In this document: piece by piece, positions 16,468 to 25,880 of the stretch
Position numbering within the stretch: position 1 is the stretch's first letter
Layout: every line of letters starts with the position of its first letter
NCBI RefSeq assembly: GCF_026239655.1
Contig: NZ_JAPIVO010000005.1
Span: forward strand, 248,001-312,000
DNA length: 64,000 nucleotides
Reading direction: 5' to 3'
Source: Pedobacter sp. MR2016-24
GTDB lineage: Bacteria; Bacteroidota; Bacteroidia; Sphingobacteriales; Sphingobacteriaceae
Translations under genes and position numbers: made by a program
The notes under the pieces: model-generated
Told to the model about the DNA's origin: nothing
Database searches by the model: none
Seen by the model: only the letters and a program-made list of their open reading frames with translations

Positions 16468-16762
16468 GCTTTTCAGCTACACACACCACATATATTATAT
16501 CTCATTACAGAATACACCTATAAATAAAACATAACAGCAGATCAAATACCAACATCCATTGCTTCTTTGCCCCGCTGTTGCTGAAAGAAATTGGTTATCA
16601 ATTGCTCTAAACTAAGCACAGATACTACAATTCCAAAAAAGATTACGCGAACGCATCGTTTTCCTACGCGAACGATCAATTTCGCTACACTAAACGGTGT
16701 AATGCAGGGAAATTTATACGCCCGACTCCTACCCGGGTTTTAAACAGCAGTGTGCTACTTTA
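16468..16762. other. Intergenic stretch after the XRE gene
   Basis: About 295 bp lie between convergent genes. It contains two close copies of a short motif (GCGAACGCATCGTTTTCCTA then GCGAACGATC, about 16649-16678), but no gene is visible. Confidence 0.5.
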
Positions 16763-17926
16763 TTAAAATACAAAAGGCAATATTACTTTTGGAGTATTTA
16801 AAGTCAGCTGACAGTCTAATAGTGCTACAGCGTATGGCTGATATAAATATCTTGCGCCGGGCTCATCGGGGTAGGCATCCCATAATCCCGCATGATGCCA
16901 ATCCTGCAGATTATCCCAGTCTGGCCTGTCAATTATTGGATAGATACATATTCCTTTAAAATCTACGGATGCATTGAGTGCTTTCTTGCATTCTAAGGTA
17001 ATGTATTTGATCCATAATGGCCGGTCTTCGCCCGGGTGACTTGTCTCTGCGAGAATAATAGGTATATTGTATCTATCATATGCTTCAATCAAAAGAGAAG
17101 AAAGTCCCCGCCAACGAGGGTCAGGCTCTTCATTTAACCAGGGTAAAAATTGCCCTGTATTCATGATCCATTGATTGTTATAATAGAAATTAAACCCCAT
17201 AATGTCAATATTATCTGGCTTCCCACCAAGTTCCGGGCACATTTTACCGGTTAACATGTCAATTACCTGGTATTGTATTTCATGTTGTTCATAGGCAGAT
17301 AAAATTTCATCAACCGTCGCTTCAGAGGGAGGTACGATATTAACCAGCGGTTCGGTAGTCAGTATTTTAATTGTCGGATCTATCTTTTTCACTTCCTTTA
17401 TTGCACTGATATAAGCGCGTGTTAAACAATATTTAACATCCCAGCCCATATTTTTTGCATAAGGAACTGTACTTCCAACCTCCCCTCCCAGCCAGGAAAT
17501 GAATCCTACTTCATTAATTGGGGTGATGATCAGCATATCGTTTGGTTTGTATAAACGGTAAAATTCTACAAATGCACAGCACACAGCAACAAATCTCCGT
17601 TCAAAATGCGGGTGTAATGGACTTAGGTCGTCAGGAAAACCGAAGTGACAGATATCCCAGATTTGCTGTATCCCATAGGCATCGGCGGCATCTATCATCA
17701 ATTTGACCTCACTAAAGTCATAGCAGTTAGGCTGTAGTTCGACTTTACTCCACCGGATTCCTTCTCGTACGCTTTTGATATCAAATTGCCTCAATGCACG
17801 ATAATCTTCATCTATATTTTCTAAATGCTTTGTAGCGGTAACCAAATCAACCCTGTTACCATGGCAGTTGAGCTGATCAGCACATTCAAAGCCTGCCATC
17901 CAAAAAGACTTAAACTCCATAGCCAT
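16763..17926 (-). CDS. Clan-A TIM-barrel glycosidase (family-1-like)
   Basis: This 387-residue protein has no signal peptide and is likely cytoplasmic. The clan GH-A pattern is present: acid/base Glu139 after beta-strand 4 (ITPINEVGF) and a putative nucleophile Glu294 (ILAETSHPGE) after strand 7. The opening FWMAGFECADQLN and the REGIRWSKVE segment resemble family 1 and related enzymes. It is the last gene of an operon with a glycosyltransferase and UDP-galactopyranose mutase and overlaps the mutase gene by 17 bp, so it probably trims or remodels the glycan made by that operon. The sugar specificity is unknown. Confidence 0.75.
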   Translation of the reverse strand: MAMEFKSFWMAGFECADQLNCHGNRVDLVTATKHLENIDEDYRALRQFDIKSVREGIRWSKVELQPNCYDFSEVKLMIDAADAYGIQQIWDICHFGFPDDLSPLHPHFERRFVAVCCAFVEFYRLYKPNDMLIITPINEVGFISWLGGEVGSTVPYAKNMGWDVKYCLTRAYISAIKEVKKIDPTIKILTTEPLVNIVPPSEATVDEILSAYEQHEIQYQVIDMLTGKMCPELGGKPDNIDIMGFNFYYNNQWIMNTGQFLPWLNEEPDPRWRGLSSLLIEAYDRYNIPIILAETSHPGEDRPLWIKYITLECKKALNASVDFKGICIYPIIDRPDWDNLQDWHHAGLWDAYPDEPGARYLYQPYAVALLDCQLTLNTPKVILPFVF

Positions 17927-19049
17927 CAGCTACTGAGGTCAATTGATCCGGCTGTTCCATTTCTCCAAGAATCTTTTTAAATGTCGATAACGCCTGTGCA
18001 ACTACCTGATCCATATTATAATACTTATAGGTAGCCAGTCTGCCTACAAAATAAGTATTTTCCATCTGGAGTGTAAGCTCACGGTAACGCTGATATAGCG
18101 CTGCATTATCTGGTTTTGGTATTGGATAATAAGGATCTCCCTCAGCCTTTGGAAATTCATATACAACTGAAGTTTTTGTATTCTTTTGCCCGCTTAGATA
18201 TTTGAATTCCGTGATTCTGGTAAAAGCATAATCATTTGGATAATTGACGGTACCTGTCTCCTGGAATTGTTCCTGATCGAGTGTTTCGAATTTAAATTCT
18301 ATGGAGCGATAAGGCAACTTACCAAAACGATAATCAAAATATTCGTCTACAGGACCAGTAAAAATCATCTTTTTATAATTCACCTCTCCTAATACATCCC
18401 TGTAATCCGTATTCAACATGATATGAATATTTTTATGGTCAAGCATTTTTTCAAACATGCGCGTATAACCATGTAAAGGCATTACCTGATAGGTATCAGT
18501 GAAATACCGGTCATCCCGGTTTGTTCGGGTTGGTATTCTGGCCGTTACGGCAGCACTCAATTGTGACGGGTCAAGATCCCATTGCTTTTTAGTATAAGAC
18601 CGGAAGAATTTTTCATACAGCTCCCGTCCTACACTATTTACTACTACATCCTCAGAAGTTCGGATATCATTAATTTTTTCCGCGCGTGATTCCAAAAAAG
18701 AAGCAACGTCGTCACTGCTCAGCGTTAACCCGTACATTTTATTAATCGTATTTAAATTAATAGGTATAGGTAATAACTGTCCATCTACGCTTGCCAGTAC
18801 TTTATGCTGATAGTTTCTCCATTCCGTATAACTGGAGAGGTACTCATAGACATCCTTACTGTTTGTATGAAATATATGCGGACCATATTTATGAACCAAA
18901 ATTCCTGCTTCATCATAATGATCATAGGCATTACCACCTATATGATTCCGCTTATCAATTATTAATACTTTTTTATTTGCAATACGGGCTAATCTTTCGG
19001 CTAATACGCTTCCTGCGAATCCAGCGCCAACAATCAGATAATCATACAT
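17910..19049 (-). CDS. glf: UDP-galactopyranose mutase
   Basis: The start at 19049 (MYDYLIVGAGFAG) sits one base after the upstream gene's TAA, a TAATATG coupling. An in-frame ATG at 19082 would overlap the neighbour. The 379-residue product has the FAD-binding GxGxxG segment VGAGFAGSVLAERLA, then KRNHIGGNAYDHYDE, KYGPHIFHTN and the later YPNDYAFTRITEFK and PIPKPDN segments of Glf. It converts UDP-galactopyranose to UDP-galactofuranose, the donor for galactofuranose in surface glycans. Adjacent genes encode a glycosyltransferase and a glycosidase, consistent with synthesis of a galactofuranose-containing polymer. Confidence 0.94.
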   Translation of the reverse strand: MYDYLIVGAGFAGSVLAERLARIANKKVLIIDKRNHIGGNAYDHYDEAGILVHKYGPHIFHTNSKDVYEYLSSYTEWRNYQHKVLASVDGQLLPIPINLNTINKMYGLTLSSDDVASFLESRAEKINDIRTSEDVVVNSVGRELYEKFFRSYTKKQWDLDPSQLSAAVTARIPTRTNRDDRYFTDTYQVMPLHGYTRMFEKMLDHKNIHIMLNTDYRDVLGEVNYKKMIFTGPVDEYFDYRFGKLPYRSIEFKFETLDQEQFQETGTVNYPNDYAFTRITEFKYLSGQKNTKTSVVYEFPKAEGDPYYPIPKPDNAALYQRYRELTLQMENTYFVGRLATYKYYNMDQVVAQALSTFKKILGEMEQPDQLTSVADGYGV

Positions 19050-19050
19050 A

Positions 19051-20196
19051 TTAACTGGCTCTAGAGATTTTAGTTTCATCAATTGTATCCTTCAGTCTGG
19101 CGTTCATCATGGCACAGGTTTGATCCCAGGACATTTCCTTTAAAAACAGATCTACCTTATTCAGCCATTGTGCATTGGATTTAGATTTCAGTTCAAGATC
19201 GATCGCTCTGATGAAATCTTCACTACTTGCAGCGATCTGAACCAATTTTTCAATTCCATATGGTCTCACTACATCCTTGATCGGTGTAGAAACTACGGGA
19301 ACACCGGCCGCCAGATATTCTGGAGTTTTAGTAGGACTGATGAATTTTGTTGACTCATTTAGCAAGAAAGGAATTAACGCGACAGACCATCCGGCCAGAT
19401 AGGATGGCAATTCTGCATAGGCACGCTGGCCTAAATAATGAATATTTGCATCCTGAGGCAATGAAGCAGGATCAATTTTTACTACAGGACCTATCAGAAT
19501 AATTTGCCATTCGGGACGTTGCGCGGCAATATCACGGATCAACCCCAGGTTAAAACGTTCATCAATTACTCCAAAAAAACCAATTTTTAGTCCGCTGATA
19601 GTTTGCTGGTCTGCTGCCTCTATGTTTTTATTTCTTGCTTTAAAAAAATGTTCCTTTTCAATGCTACTTGGGAAGGCAAAAATATTATCATGCTGATCCT
19701 TTTTTGCATCATATAATGAATGTCCTCCTGTGAACACGAGATCTGTTTTAGCCATGAGTTTCCGTTCCAAATCAACCAGCTCAGTTGGTGCAAATTTGAA
19801 CGCAGAAAGTTCATCCATACAATCGTAAACTATACTTTTAGGCTTATGTTTCGCTGTAAAAGTTAAAGCCATTGGTGTATAATACCAAAAAAGACAGCTA
19901 TCTAGCTCGATATTTATTAAAAAATTATCTATTAGCAAGGTGAGCGATTGTTGCAGCTCAACCTCTGGCAAACCTGCTCTTAAATGAGGCTGTATGACAT
20001 GCAAATTAGTTACCTTCTTATCAAATTTTAAAAAGTCATGATTCATGTCATGAAAAATTGGCTCTTCAATAAAATACACAGGAGCTTGCGCAGCAAAACG
20101 ACTCAATAAATGTTGAGGTCGCTGATAAACGAAATCCCATCTTAAATGAGAGAAACACACAATACTTTTAAATGAAAACTCTTCGGGTTGGATCAT
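19051..20196 (-). CDS. Glycosyltransferase, GT-B fold
   Basis: This 381-residue soluble protein starts its first Rossmann half with IVCFSHLRWDFVYQRPQHLLSRFA, a pattern common in glycosyltransferases paired with UDP-galactopyranose mutase. The C-terminal half has the GT4-like donor-site segment KTPEYLAAGVPVVSTPIKDV, with the preceding FGVIDERFNL strand. It is first in a three-gene operon with glf and a glycosidase, so it may transfer galactofuranose, although the donor is not deducible from sequence. Confidence 0.85.
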   Translation of the reverse strand: MIQPEEFSFKSIVCFSHLRWDFVYQRPQHLLSRFAAQAPVYFIEEPIFHDMNHDFLKFDKKVTNLHVIQPHLRAGLPEVELQQSLTLLIDNFLINIELDSCLFWYYTPMALTFTAKHKPKSIVYDCMDELSAFKFAPTELVDLERKLMAKTDLVFTGGHSLYDAKKDQHDNIFAFPSSIEKEHFFKARNKNIEAADQQTISGLKIGFFGVIDERFNLGLIRDIAAQRPEWQIILIGPVVKIDPASLPQDANIHYLGQRAYAELPSYLAGWSVALIPFLLNESTKFISPTKTPEYLAAGVPVVSTPIKDVVRPYGIEKLVQIAASSEDFIRAIDLELKSKSNAQWLNKVDLFLKEMSWDQTCAMMNARLKDTIDETKISRAS

Positions 20197-20637
20197 ATTT
20201 TTATGTTGTTTTAATATTAGAAACTTGTTCGTTTGGTAACAGATTGTTTGCCGCAGGTAGCTAAAGCTGTAAATTTATCAGCAAGTAAACATGGTTGTAC
20301 GGATAATCCAACACAGATGTCTGATGGCCAATAATACCTTAGCAGCATTTGATCAGTCAAAACATTTATAAAAAAAACAGAAGTCTTCTTTTATGCTAAT
20401 TTATCAGTCCGATACCGACTAACATGTTTTATCATGCGGTAACGCAGTTATGAAATTTTGGTTTTACAAAATGGTTGACAGTCACTAAATACCGTATTTA
20501 TATCACCGTATTCAGTATTTATACCTTTCCATTGAAACTTACTATAAAACAAACTCAAAACACTTATATAGCAAAATTTCAATTTATATGTAACTATTTA
20601 TCAGTTGCACCGTCTTCTTTATATAAGCACGACAACC
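20197..20637. other. Divergent intergenic region
   Basis: This stretch of 441 AT-rich bp lies between the glycosyltransferase operon and the outer-membrane barrel gene. It must contain both promoters, but no convincing consensus pair, RNA gene or small ORF was found. Confidence 0.5.
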
Positions 20638-23070
20638 ATGAAAATATTTATACCGGTTTTATTAACTATCATATTTCACCTTAGTCCCCTTCAATCATCT
20701 GCACAACAGTCAGTAAAAATCAGTGGCCTGGTCAAAGATGATAAACAGAGCCTGCCTTCAGCAACTATTCTATTGTATTCAGCAACAGACTCCTCTCTTG
20801 TTGCCTCGGCAATGACTGATCTGGATGGAAAATTCAATGTAACAGCAAATCCCGGAACCTATTATATTTTATCTACTTCTGTAGGTTATAACAAAGTGAG
20901 AACAGCGACTTTCAATATGAAGGATTTTCCGATATTCGTGGTGCCTGCAATCACTTTAAAAGAAAGTACCGGGAACTTAAAGGAAGTGAGCATTACCGCA
21001 GTTAAACCCGTACTGGAACGTGTAAACGACAAGCTGATTTTCAATGTCGATGCTACCCCTTCAGCTTCAGGCCTTAACGCCCTGGAAGTATTAAAAAAGG
21101 CACCCGGAGTGACAGTAGATTATAATGAGAATATCTCACTTGCCGGCAAACCGAATGTTTTGGTTACTCTCGACGGCAAACAAACCTATCTGAGCGGCAC
21201 TGAAGTGGTGAATTTACTAAAATCGATGCAGAGCAGCGACATTGAAAGCGTTGAAATCATTAATAATCCCGGCTCACGATATGAAGCGAACAGTACGGGA
21301 GGTATTATCAATATCAAAACAAAGAAAAGTAAATCGGAAGGTTTCAATGGGAATATAGCCCTTGGAGGCGGTTTTAATAAGTATGTGTCCACTAACAATT
21401 CTGTAAACCTGAATTTCCGAAAAAAGGCATTTAATATTTTTGGTGCTTACGGTTACAATACCAGAAAATATGAGGAAAGACTGAAAATAAACAGAATAAC
21501 TCCAGGTGCATCTAACCAATTATATTTTAGCCAGAGAAATAAAGATACATCAAATAATATGGCACATAATTTCAAGGCAGGAACGGATTTCTTTCTTAGT
21601 AAGAACCATACGCTGGGTGTATTGTTTAAAGGAAACATTAACGACTATAATCAAAAAGGCTTTAGTAAGATTGATATAGGCGATCTGCCCGGAACAGTTG
21701 ATTCCATACTCAGGACACCCAGTACTGATCAGTCAAACCGAAAAAACTACACCTACAATATTAACTATAAAGGGATATTAGATACCCTTGGACAGGAATT
21801 GACGATAGATGCAGATTATTCAACATTTGATGGATCTACCGATGCAGCGTCGCTCAATCGTTTTTTTTTACCAGATGGCAGTTTCTTCAAAAATGGACAA
21901 ATCTACAGGAATTTTTCTCCTTCAAATATTGACATAAAAGCAGTTAAGGCCGATTATATATTGCCATTCAATAAAAAAGTTAAACTCGATGCAGGATTTA
22001 AAATTGCAAATGTAAAAAGTGATAATAATTATGTTTACGAGAATAACATCAATGGTGTCTGGTTATTTGATGATACAAAAAGTAATCATTTTAAATATGA
22101 AGAGCACGTAAATGCTGTTTATGCTACACTTAACCTTAGTCTGGGCAAGTCAATCATACAGGCAGGTCTGCGTGCGGAAAACACCAGATCTGCTGGTAAT
22201 TCCATTACCACTAACCAACTGACCAAGCGTAACTATACTGATCTGTTTCCGGCATTGATGATTACCAGGAATATTGATGCCGACAATATCCTGAACCTAT
22301 CTTACTCAAGAAAGATCAACAGACCAAATTACCAGAACTTAAATCCATTTGTGTATTATCTCGATCAATATACTTATAATGAAGGTAATCCAAACCTCAA
22401 TCCGGAATATGCCAACAAATTGGAGATCAGCTATCTTTTTAAACAGAAATATAGCCTGTCACTGGGCTATACCCATACCTCCGATGTAATTACCCAGGTT
22501 TTGCTGCAAAATGAAGTCCGTAAATCAATGTATCAGACTGTATTGAACCTGGCTTCTGACGAGGTTCTTGCGTTAAACCTAAACTTCCCCCTAACCATTG
22601 CAAAATGGTGGAACATGAATAACAATATATTAGGTTACTTAAAGCAAGTAAAGGCACCAGACGTAAATGGAGCTAATCTGAATGCCAAACAATTCAGTGG
22701 TAATTTTTATGCTCAAAATAATTTTATCATCAGCAAACTGCTTACTGCCGATGCAGGATTGAATTTCAGCACTGCTCAAATTGATGGTGTATATAAGGTT
22801 AAAAGTATGTTTAATGCAGATGCAGGTATGCGTTATAACTTTCCTAATCAATTGGGGAACTTAAAGTTAGGCGTCAGTGATATTTTTCATACACAACGCG
22901 CCAGAATATTCAGCACCCTGCCTGGAAACGGTTTTAATCTGGAACAATGGGGCACATCCACCACTGTAAGACTAACATTCACTTACCGCTTTGGAAAGAT
23001 GACCGTAAAATCTGAAAGAAATAGATCTACAGGATTGGATGATGAGCAAAAAAGACTCGGAGGAAAATAG
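20638..23070 (+). CDS. TonB-dependent-receptor-like outer-membrane beta-barrel protein
   Basis: From the ATG at 20638 the product has 810 residues; an upstream ATG at 20605 adds a segment before the clear signal peptide MKIFIPVLLTIIFHLSPLQSSA. A carboxypeptidase-regulatory-like domain (about 25-110, VKISGLVKDDKQSLPSAT) is followed by a plug domain (about 120-215: ALEVLKKAPGVTVD ... NNPGSRYEANSTGGIINIKTKK). A large barrel of the outer-membrane beta-barrel family 3 type follows (NRPNYQNLNPF, YNEGNPNLNPEY). It is likely an outer-membrane transporter for an unknown ligand. No SusD partner is present; a lipoprotein gene follows 12 bp downstream. Confidence 0.9.
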   Translation: MKIFIPVLLTIIFHLSPLQSSAQQSVKISGLVKDDKQSLPSATILLYSATDSSLVASAMTDLDGKFNVTANPGTYYILSTSVGYNKVRTATFNMKDFPIFVVPAITLKESTGNLKEVSITAVKPVLERVNDKLIFNVDATPSASGLNALEVLKKAPGVTVDYNENISLAGKPNVLVTLDGKQTYLSGTEVVNLLKSMQSSDIESVEIINNPGSRYEANSTGGIINIKTKKSKSEGFNGNIALGGGFNKYVSTNNSVNLNFRKKAFNIFGAYGYNTRKYEERLKINRITPGASNQLYFSQRNKDTSNNMAHNFKAGTDFFLSKNHTLGVLFKGNINDYNQKGFSKIDIGDLPGTVDSILRTPSTDQSNRKNYTYNINYKGILDTLGQELTIDADYSTFDGSTDAASLNRFFLPDGSFFKNGQIYRNFSPSNIDIKAVKADYILPFNKKVKLDAGFKIANVKSDNNYVYENNINGVWLFDDTKSNHFKYEEHVNAVYATLNLSLGKSIIQAGLRAENTRSAGNSITTNQLTKRNYTDLFPALMITRNIDADNILNLSYSRKINRPNYQNLNPFVYYLDQYTYNEGNPNLNPEYANKLEISYLFKQKYSLSLGYTHTSDVITQVLLQNEVRKSMYQTVLNLASDEVLALNLNFPLTIAKWWNMNNNILGYLKQVKAPDVNGANLNAKQFSGNFYAQNNFIISKLLTADAGLNFSTAQIDGVYKVKSMFNADAGMRYNFPNQLGNLKLGVSDIFHTQRARIFSTLPGNGFNLEQWGTSTTVRLTFTYRFGKMTVKSERNRSTGLDDEQKRLGGK

Positions 23071-23082
23071 TATTTTTGTCAC

Positions 23083-23607
23083 ATGAAAAACTTAAAATTT
23101 ATTTTACCTGCCGCACTTTTAGCATTAGCATCATGCAGTCAGAACACGCGTCCCTCAGAAAATGCCGGCGTTAATACCGATTCAACAGTGACCGCAGCAG
23201 CAGATCAGACAGTTGAAAAAGGGTTATTTGCAAAAATGACTATTAAAGACACGATTAAAGTCGGAGATCCAATTCTGCTTAAGTTTAGTGTATACAACAA
23301 TGCAGATAGTACCCAGCAGTTTTGCAAATGGCATACGCCATTTGAGCCTTTGATCAGCAAATACCTTGATATTAAAGACGAAAACGGTATAGAAGTTGAT
23401 TATAAAGGTGCTATGGCTAAAAGAGTAATGCCACCACCAGCATCAAGTTATACGAAACTGAACGCAAAAGACAGTCTTTCTGCCGAAGCTGATTTATTAA
23501 AAGGTTATGCCATCAGCAAGCCTGCTAAATATACTGTTACTTATAACAGTCAGAACATGAGTGGCCTGATCGTTAAAGACAGCGTATCATTCGTCTACAT
23601 CAAATAA
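23083..23607 (+). CDS. Lipoprotein resembling the N-terminal domain of M35-type metallopeptidases
   Basis: This 174-residue protein has a lipobox signal peptide (LLALASC, Cys18). The mature part is one Ig-like beta-domain with GDPILLKFSVYNNADSTQQF, KWHTPFEPLISKYLDIKDENG and YKGAMAKRVMPPPASSYTKL. From memory this pattern matches the N-terminal region of deuterolysin/peptidyl-Lys metallopeptidases, but no HExxH protease domain follows. It may be an inhibitor-like or adhesin domain anchored in a membrane. A TATTTTTG box ends 4 nt before the ATG, and the gene follows the barrel gene by 12 bp. The family link is tentative. Confidence 0.7.
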   Translation: MKNLKFILPAALLALASCSQNTRPSENAGVNTDSTVTAAADQTVEKGLFAKMTIKDTIKVGDPILLKFSVYNNADSTQQFCKWHTPFEPLISKYLDIKDENGIEVDYKGAMAKRVMPPPASSYTKLNAKDSLSAEADLLKGYAISKPAKYTVTYNSQNMSGLIVKDSVSFVYIK

Positions 23608-23626
23608 TAAAATTAACTTTTCCATA

Positions 23627-23657
23627 AAAAATGCTTAGTGAATAACTAAGCATTTTT
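23627..23657 (+). terminator. Terminator after the M35-like lipoprotein gene
   Basis: A 12-bp stem (AAAAATGCTTAG / CTAAGCATTTTT) has a 7-nt loop. Because both arms carry A/T tracts, it can work in both directions between the two convergent genes. Confidence 0.8.
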
Positions 23658-23684
23658 AGTATTAAAGCGCAAATAAATCCCTGA

Positions 23685-25091
23685 CTAATTACCAACTGGC
23701 AGCCGAAAATAGAAAACTGAGCCCTTCCCGATTTCACTTTCAATCCAGCAAATGCCATTGTGTTCCTTTAGGATTTCAGATGAGATAAATAAACCTAAAC
23801 CAAGGCCTTCAATCCGCAAAGTTGGATGATCTACCCGAAAGTATCTTTCAAACAGCTTATCTTTGTCAGATGCAGCAATACCTATACCAAAGTCCCGTAC
23901 AGAAACGATTAGACTATATTGCTCCACCCAGCTGTTAACCAAAACTTTATTAGCCTCGGGCGAATATTTTACGGCATTGGAAAGCAGATTTTGTATTACC
24001 TGTTCTAAGCGGAACCGGTCTCCTGTATAAGTCATTTCAGCAACCTGCTCTAAGACAATTTCATGTGTCGGGTATCTGTCATTTGCATTCTCCACGCATT
24101 CTGTAACTAAGTTTTTAAAATCAAAAGGTTCTTTCTCATAAAGCATTTTGCTCTCGCTGATCTTACTTAGATCAAGCAGATTATTGATCAGTTTTTCCAG
24201 CCGTTCTACACTTTCGGCAGTCTTGATGACCAGTCTATCCCTTTTAATTTCGTCTTTCGTTAACTGCATCAACTGATTATAAGCCTTTATCGTGGTCAAG
24301 GGTGTTCTGAGCTCATGGCTGGCAATAAAAAGAAACTCTTCCTTTTGCTGTTTAGAAATTCTCAATTCTTCATTTATTCTTAACAGTTCTTCATTAGAAG
24401 CTGTTATCTCTTCTGTGGAAGTAACCAGTTCTTCCGTAAGTGCCTGTTGCTGCGCATAACTTTCTTTCAGTGATTGGGTACGTGCAATCACCCTTTCTTC
24501 CAGTTCGGCATTCAACATTCTGAAATCATTTTCCGAGCGGGTTAACTTCTCGTTTAATGTATTCAATTCGTCATTTGTTGCCTGCAATACTTCATTCTTA
24601 TTTCCCAGCTCTTTATTTATTGCTTCCAATTGCTCATTCAGAGTTTCTTCCCTTAACTTACTATCTAATATAGCCGTAGAGTTTTCAATCTGATCCGTTA
24701 CATTATTGATCGTTGTAAGCAGGTAGCTTGCTGCCCTTCCCGGTCCTGAAACCGGTATAATCTCTAACTGCCACCAGCTTTGCACATTTATACCCGGGTG
24801 GCCCGAAGGAATATCATATTTAAAGGAAGGCATGTGCACCGGTTTATTGTTTTTTGAAGCCGTTACTAATGCATCCATTAATAGCTTTGCTCCGTCACCA
24901 CCAGCATTTGCAGGGTCAAATGCTTCCCACAGTGAAATGCCTGTAATATCCCGTCCGTCCAGATAGGTTACCTTTTCATAAGCTTCATTGTAGATAACTA
25001 TCGTAAAATCAGGATTGTCTGCCTTGAGTAATACACGGGGAACCTTCGTATTAAAGAGTGTAAAGAAAAGTTGTTCAGCTATTGCTTCCAT
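23685..25091 (-). CDS. Cytoplasmic PAS sensor histidine kinase with coiled-coil linker
   Basis: The 468-residue protein has an N-terminal PAS-like domain (about 10-130: FTIVIYNEAYEKVTYLDGRDITGISLWEAF). A long coiled coil follows (about 140-250, with repeated EELxxxNEEL heptads). Then come HisKA with His259 (FIASHELRTPLT) and a full ATPase domain (NLLSNAVKYSPEA, VRDFGIGI, GLGLGLFIS). There is no transmembrane helix, so it senses an internal cue. No response regulator is adjacent. Confidence 0.9.
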   Translation of the reverse strand: MEAIAEQLFFTLFNTKVPRVLLKADNPDFTIVIYNEAYEKVTYLDGRDITGISLWEAFDPANAGGDGAKLLMDALVTASKNNKPVHMPSFKYDIPSGHPGINVQSWWQLEIIPVSGPGRAASYLLTTINNVTDQIENSTAILDSKLREETLNEQLEAINKELGNKNEVLQATNDELNTLNEKLTRSENDFRMLNAELEERVIARTQSLKESYAQQQALTEELVTSTEEITASNEELLRINEELRISKQQKEEFLFIASHELRTPLTTIKAYNQLMQLTKDEIKRDRLVIKTAESVERLEKLINNLLDLSKISESKMLYEKEPFDFKNLVTECVENANDRYPTHEIVLEQVAEMTYTGDRFRLEQVIQNLLSNAVKYSPEANKVLVNSWVEQYSLIVSVRDFGIGIAASDKDKLFERYFRVDHPTLRIEGLGLGLFISSEILKEHNGICWIESEIGKGSVFYFRLPVGN

Positions 25092-25204
25092 AAATCATTG
25101 CATACTTATCACTACTTATTATTTCAGGATAGAAGATGGATTCAAATAATCGTCTCTCCTTCCTGATTAGGTGCACTTTATAAACGTGAATTAACAAATA
25201 ATGT

Positions 25205-25231
25205 TTTATACCGGCCTTTTCCCGGTATAAA
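25205..25231. promoter_or_regulatory. Stem-loop in the divergent region before the YciE-like gene
   Basis: The inverted repeat TTTATACCGG / CCGGTATAAA (10 bp, 7-nt loop) lies between divergent genes. It may be a leader hairpin or an operator. No function is known. Confidence 0.35.
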
Positions 25232-25336
25232 TATGCACTTTAAAAGTACTTTGAATGAAAAGAATTGAGATTATAACTTACTAATATTAAAACATAAACG
25301 ATGATTTACTGTTAAATCAACCAATCCAAATTAACG

Positions 25337-25846
25337 ATGAATAACAAAGAAATTAATCCACTGAAACAATTATTCAGTTTGAAGCTGGTAGCCCTTTATG
25401 TGCTGGAAAAAGAAATCAGCAAAATTTATAAAAAAATGGGTAAGGCTGCATCAGCGGCCCCGCTGCAAAAAGCAGTTTCTCCATTTTCTACCGAGATTGA
25501 AGCACATCAGCAAAGATTAAAGCTCATTATGGAAATTGAATCTGTCAAACCTGCACAATTTAAAGATTTGATAAAAGATCAGTTCCCGGATTTCGTCAGC
25601 AATCCGTCATTAGTTAAATTCAGCAAAGGAGATCAGCGAGATCTTGACATCATCCTCAACGCGATGTTAATTCAGCAGTATAAGATCGCTATCTATGAAT
25701 TTCTGTATGTTACCACTATTGAACTAAAATCAGAACAGTCTGCCACCCTGCTTGACCAAATTATCAAAGACAATAAAAATACTTATGGATGGCTATTGCA
25801 GTTATTGCAGAATTCCTCGTCCCCTGTTTTAAATCATGTACACTAG
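25337..25846 (+). CDS. YciE/DUF892-type ferritin-like stress protein
   Basis: This 169-residue, four-helix-type protein opens NPLKQLFSLKLVALYVLEKEISKIYKKM, as DUF892 proteins do (region of a helix A metal ligand, ALYVLEKE). It continues with EIEAHQQRLK and an IAIYEFLYVTTIELKSE helix. DUF892 proteins have a ferritin-like fold and are stress- and stationary-phase-linked in enterobacteria. The spacing of the Glu/His ligands looks loose, so metal binding is uncertain. The gene is monocistronic, between a histidine kinase gene (divergent) and the BLUF pseudogene. Confidence 0.7.
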   Translation: MNNKEINPLKQLFSLKLVALYVLEKEISKIYKKMGKAASAAPLQKAVSPFSTEIEAHQQRLKLIMEIESVKPAQFKDLIKDQFPDFVSNPSLVKFSKGDQRDLDIILNAMLIQQYKIAIYEFLYVTTIELKSEQSATLLDQIIKDNKNTYGWLLQLLQNSSSPVLNHVH

Positions 25847-25880
25847 ATTATATTTTAGTCTGACTCATCTGATAAAAAGA

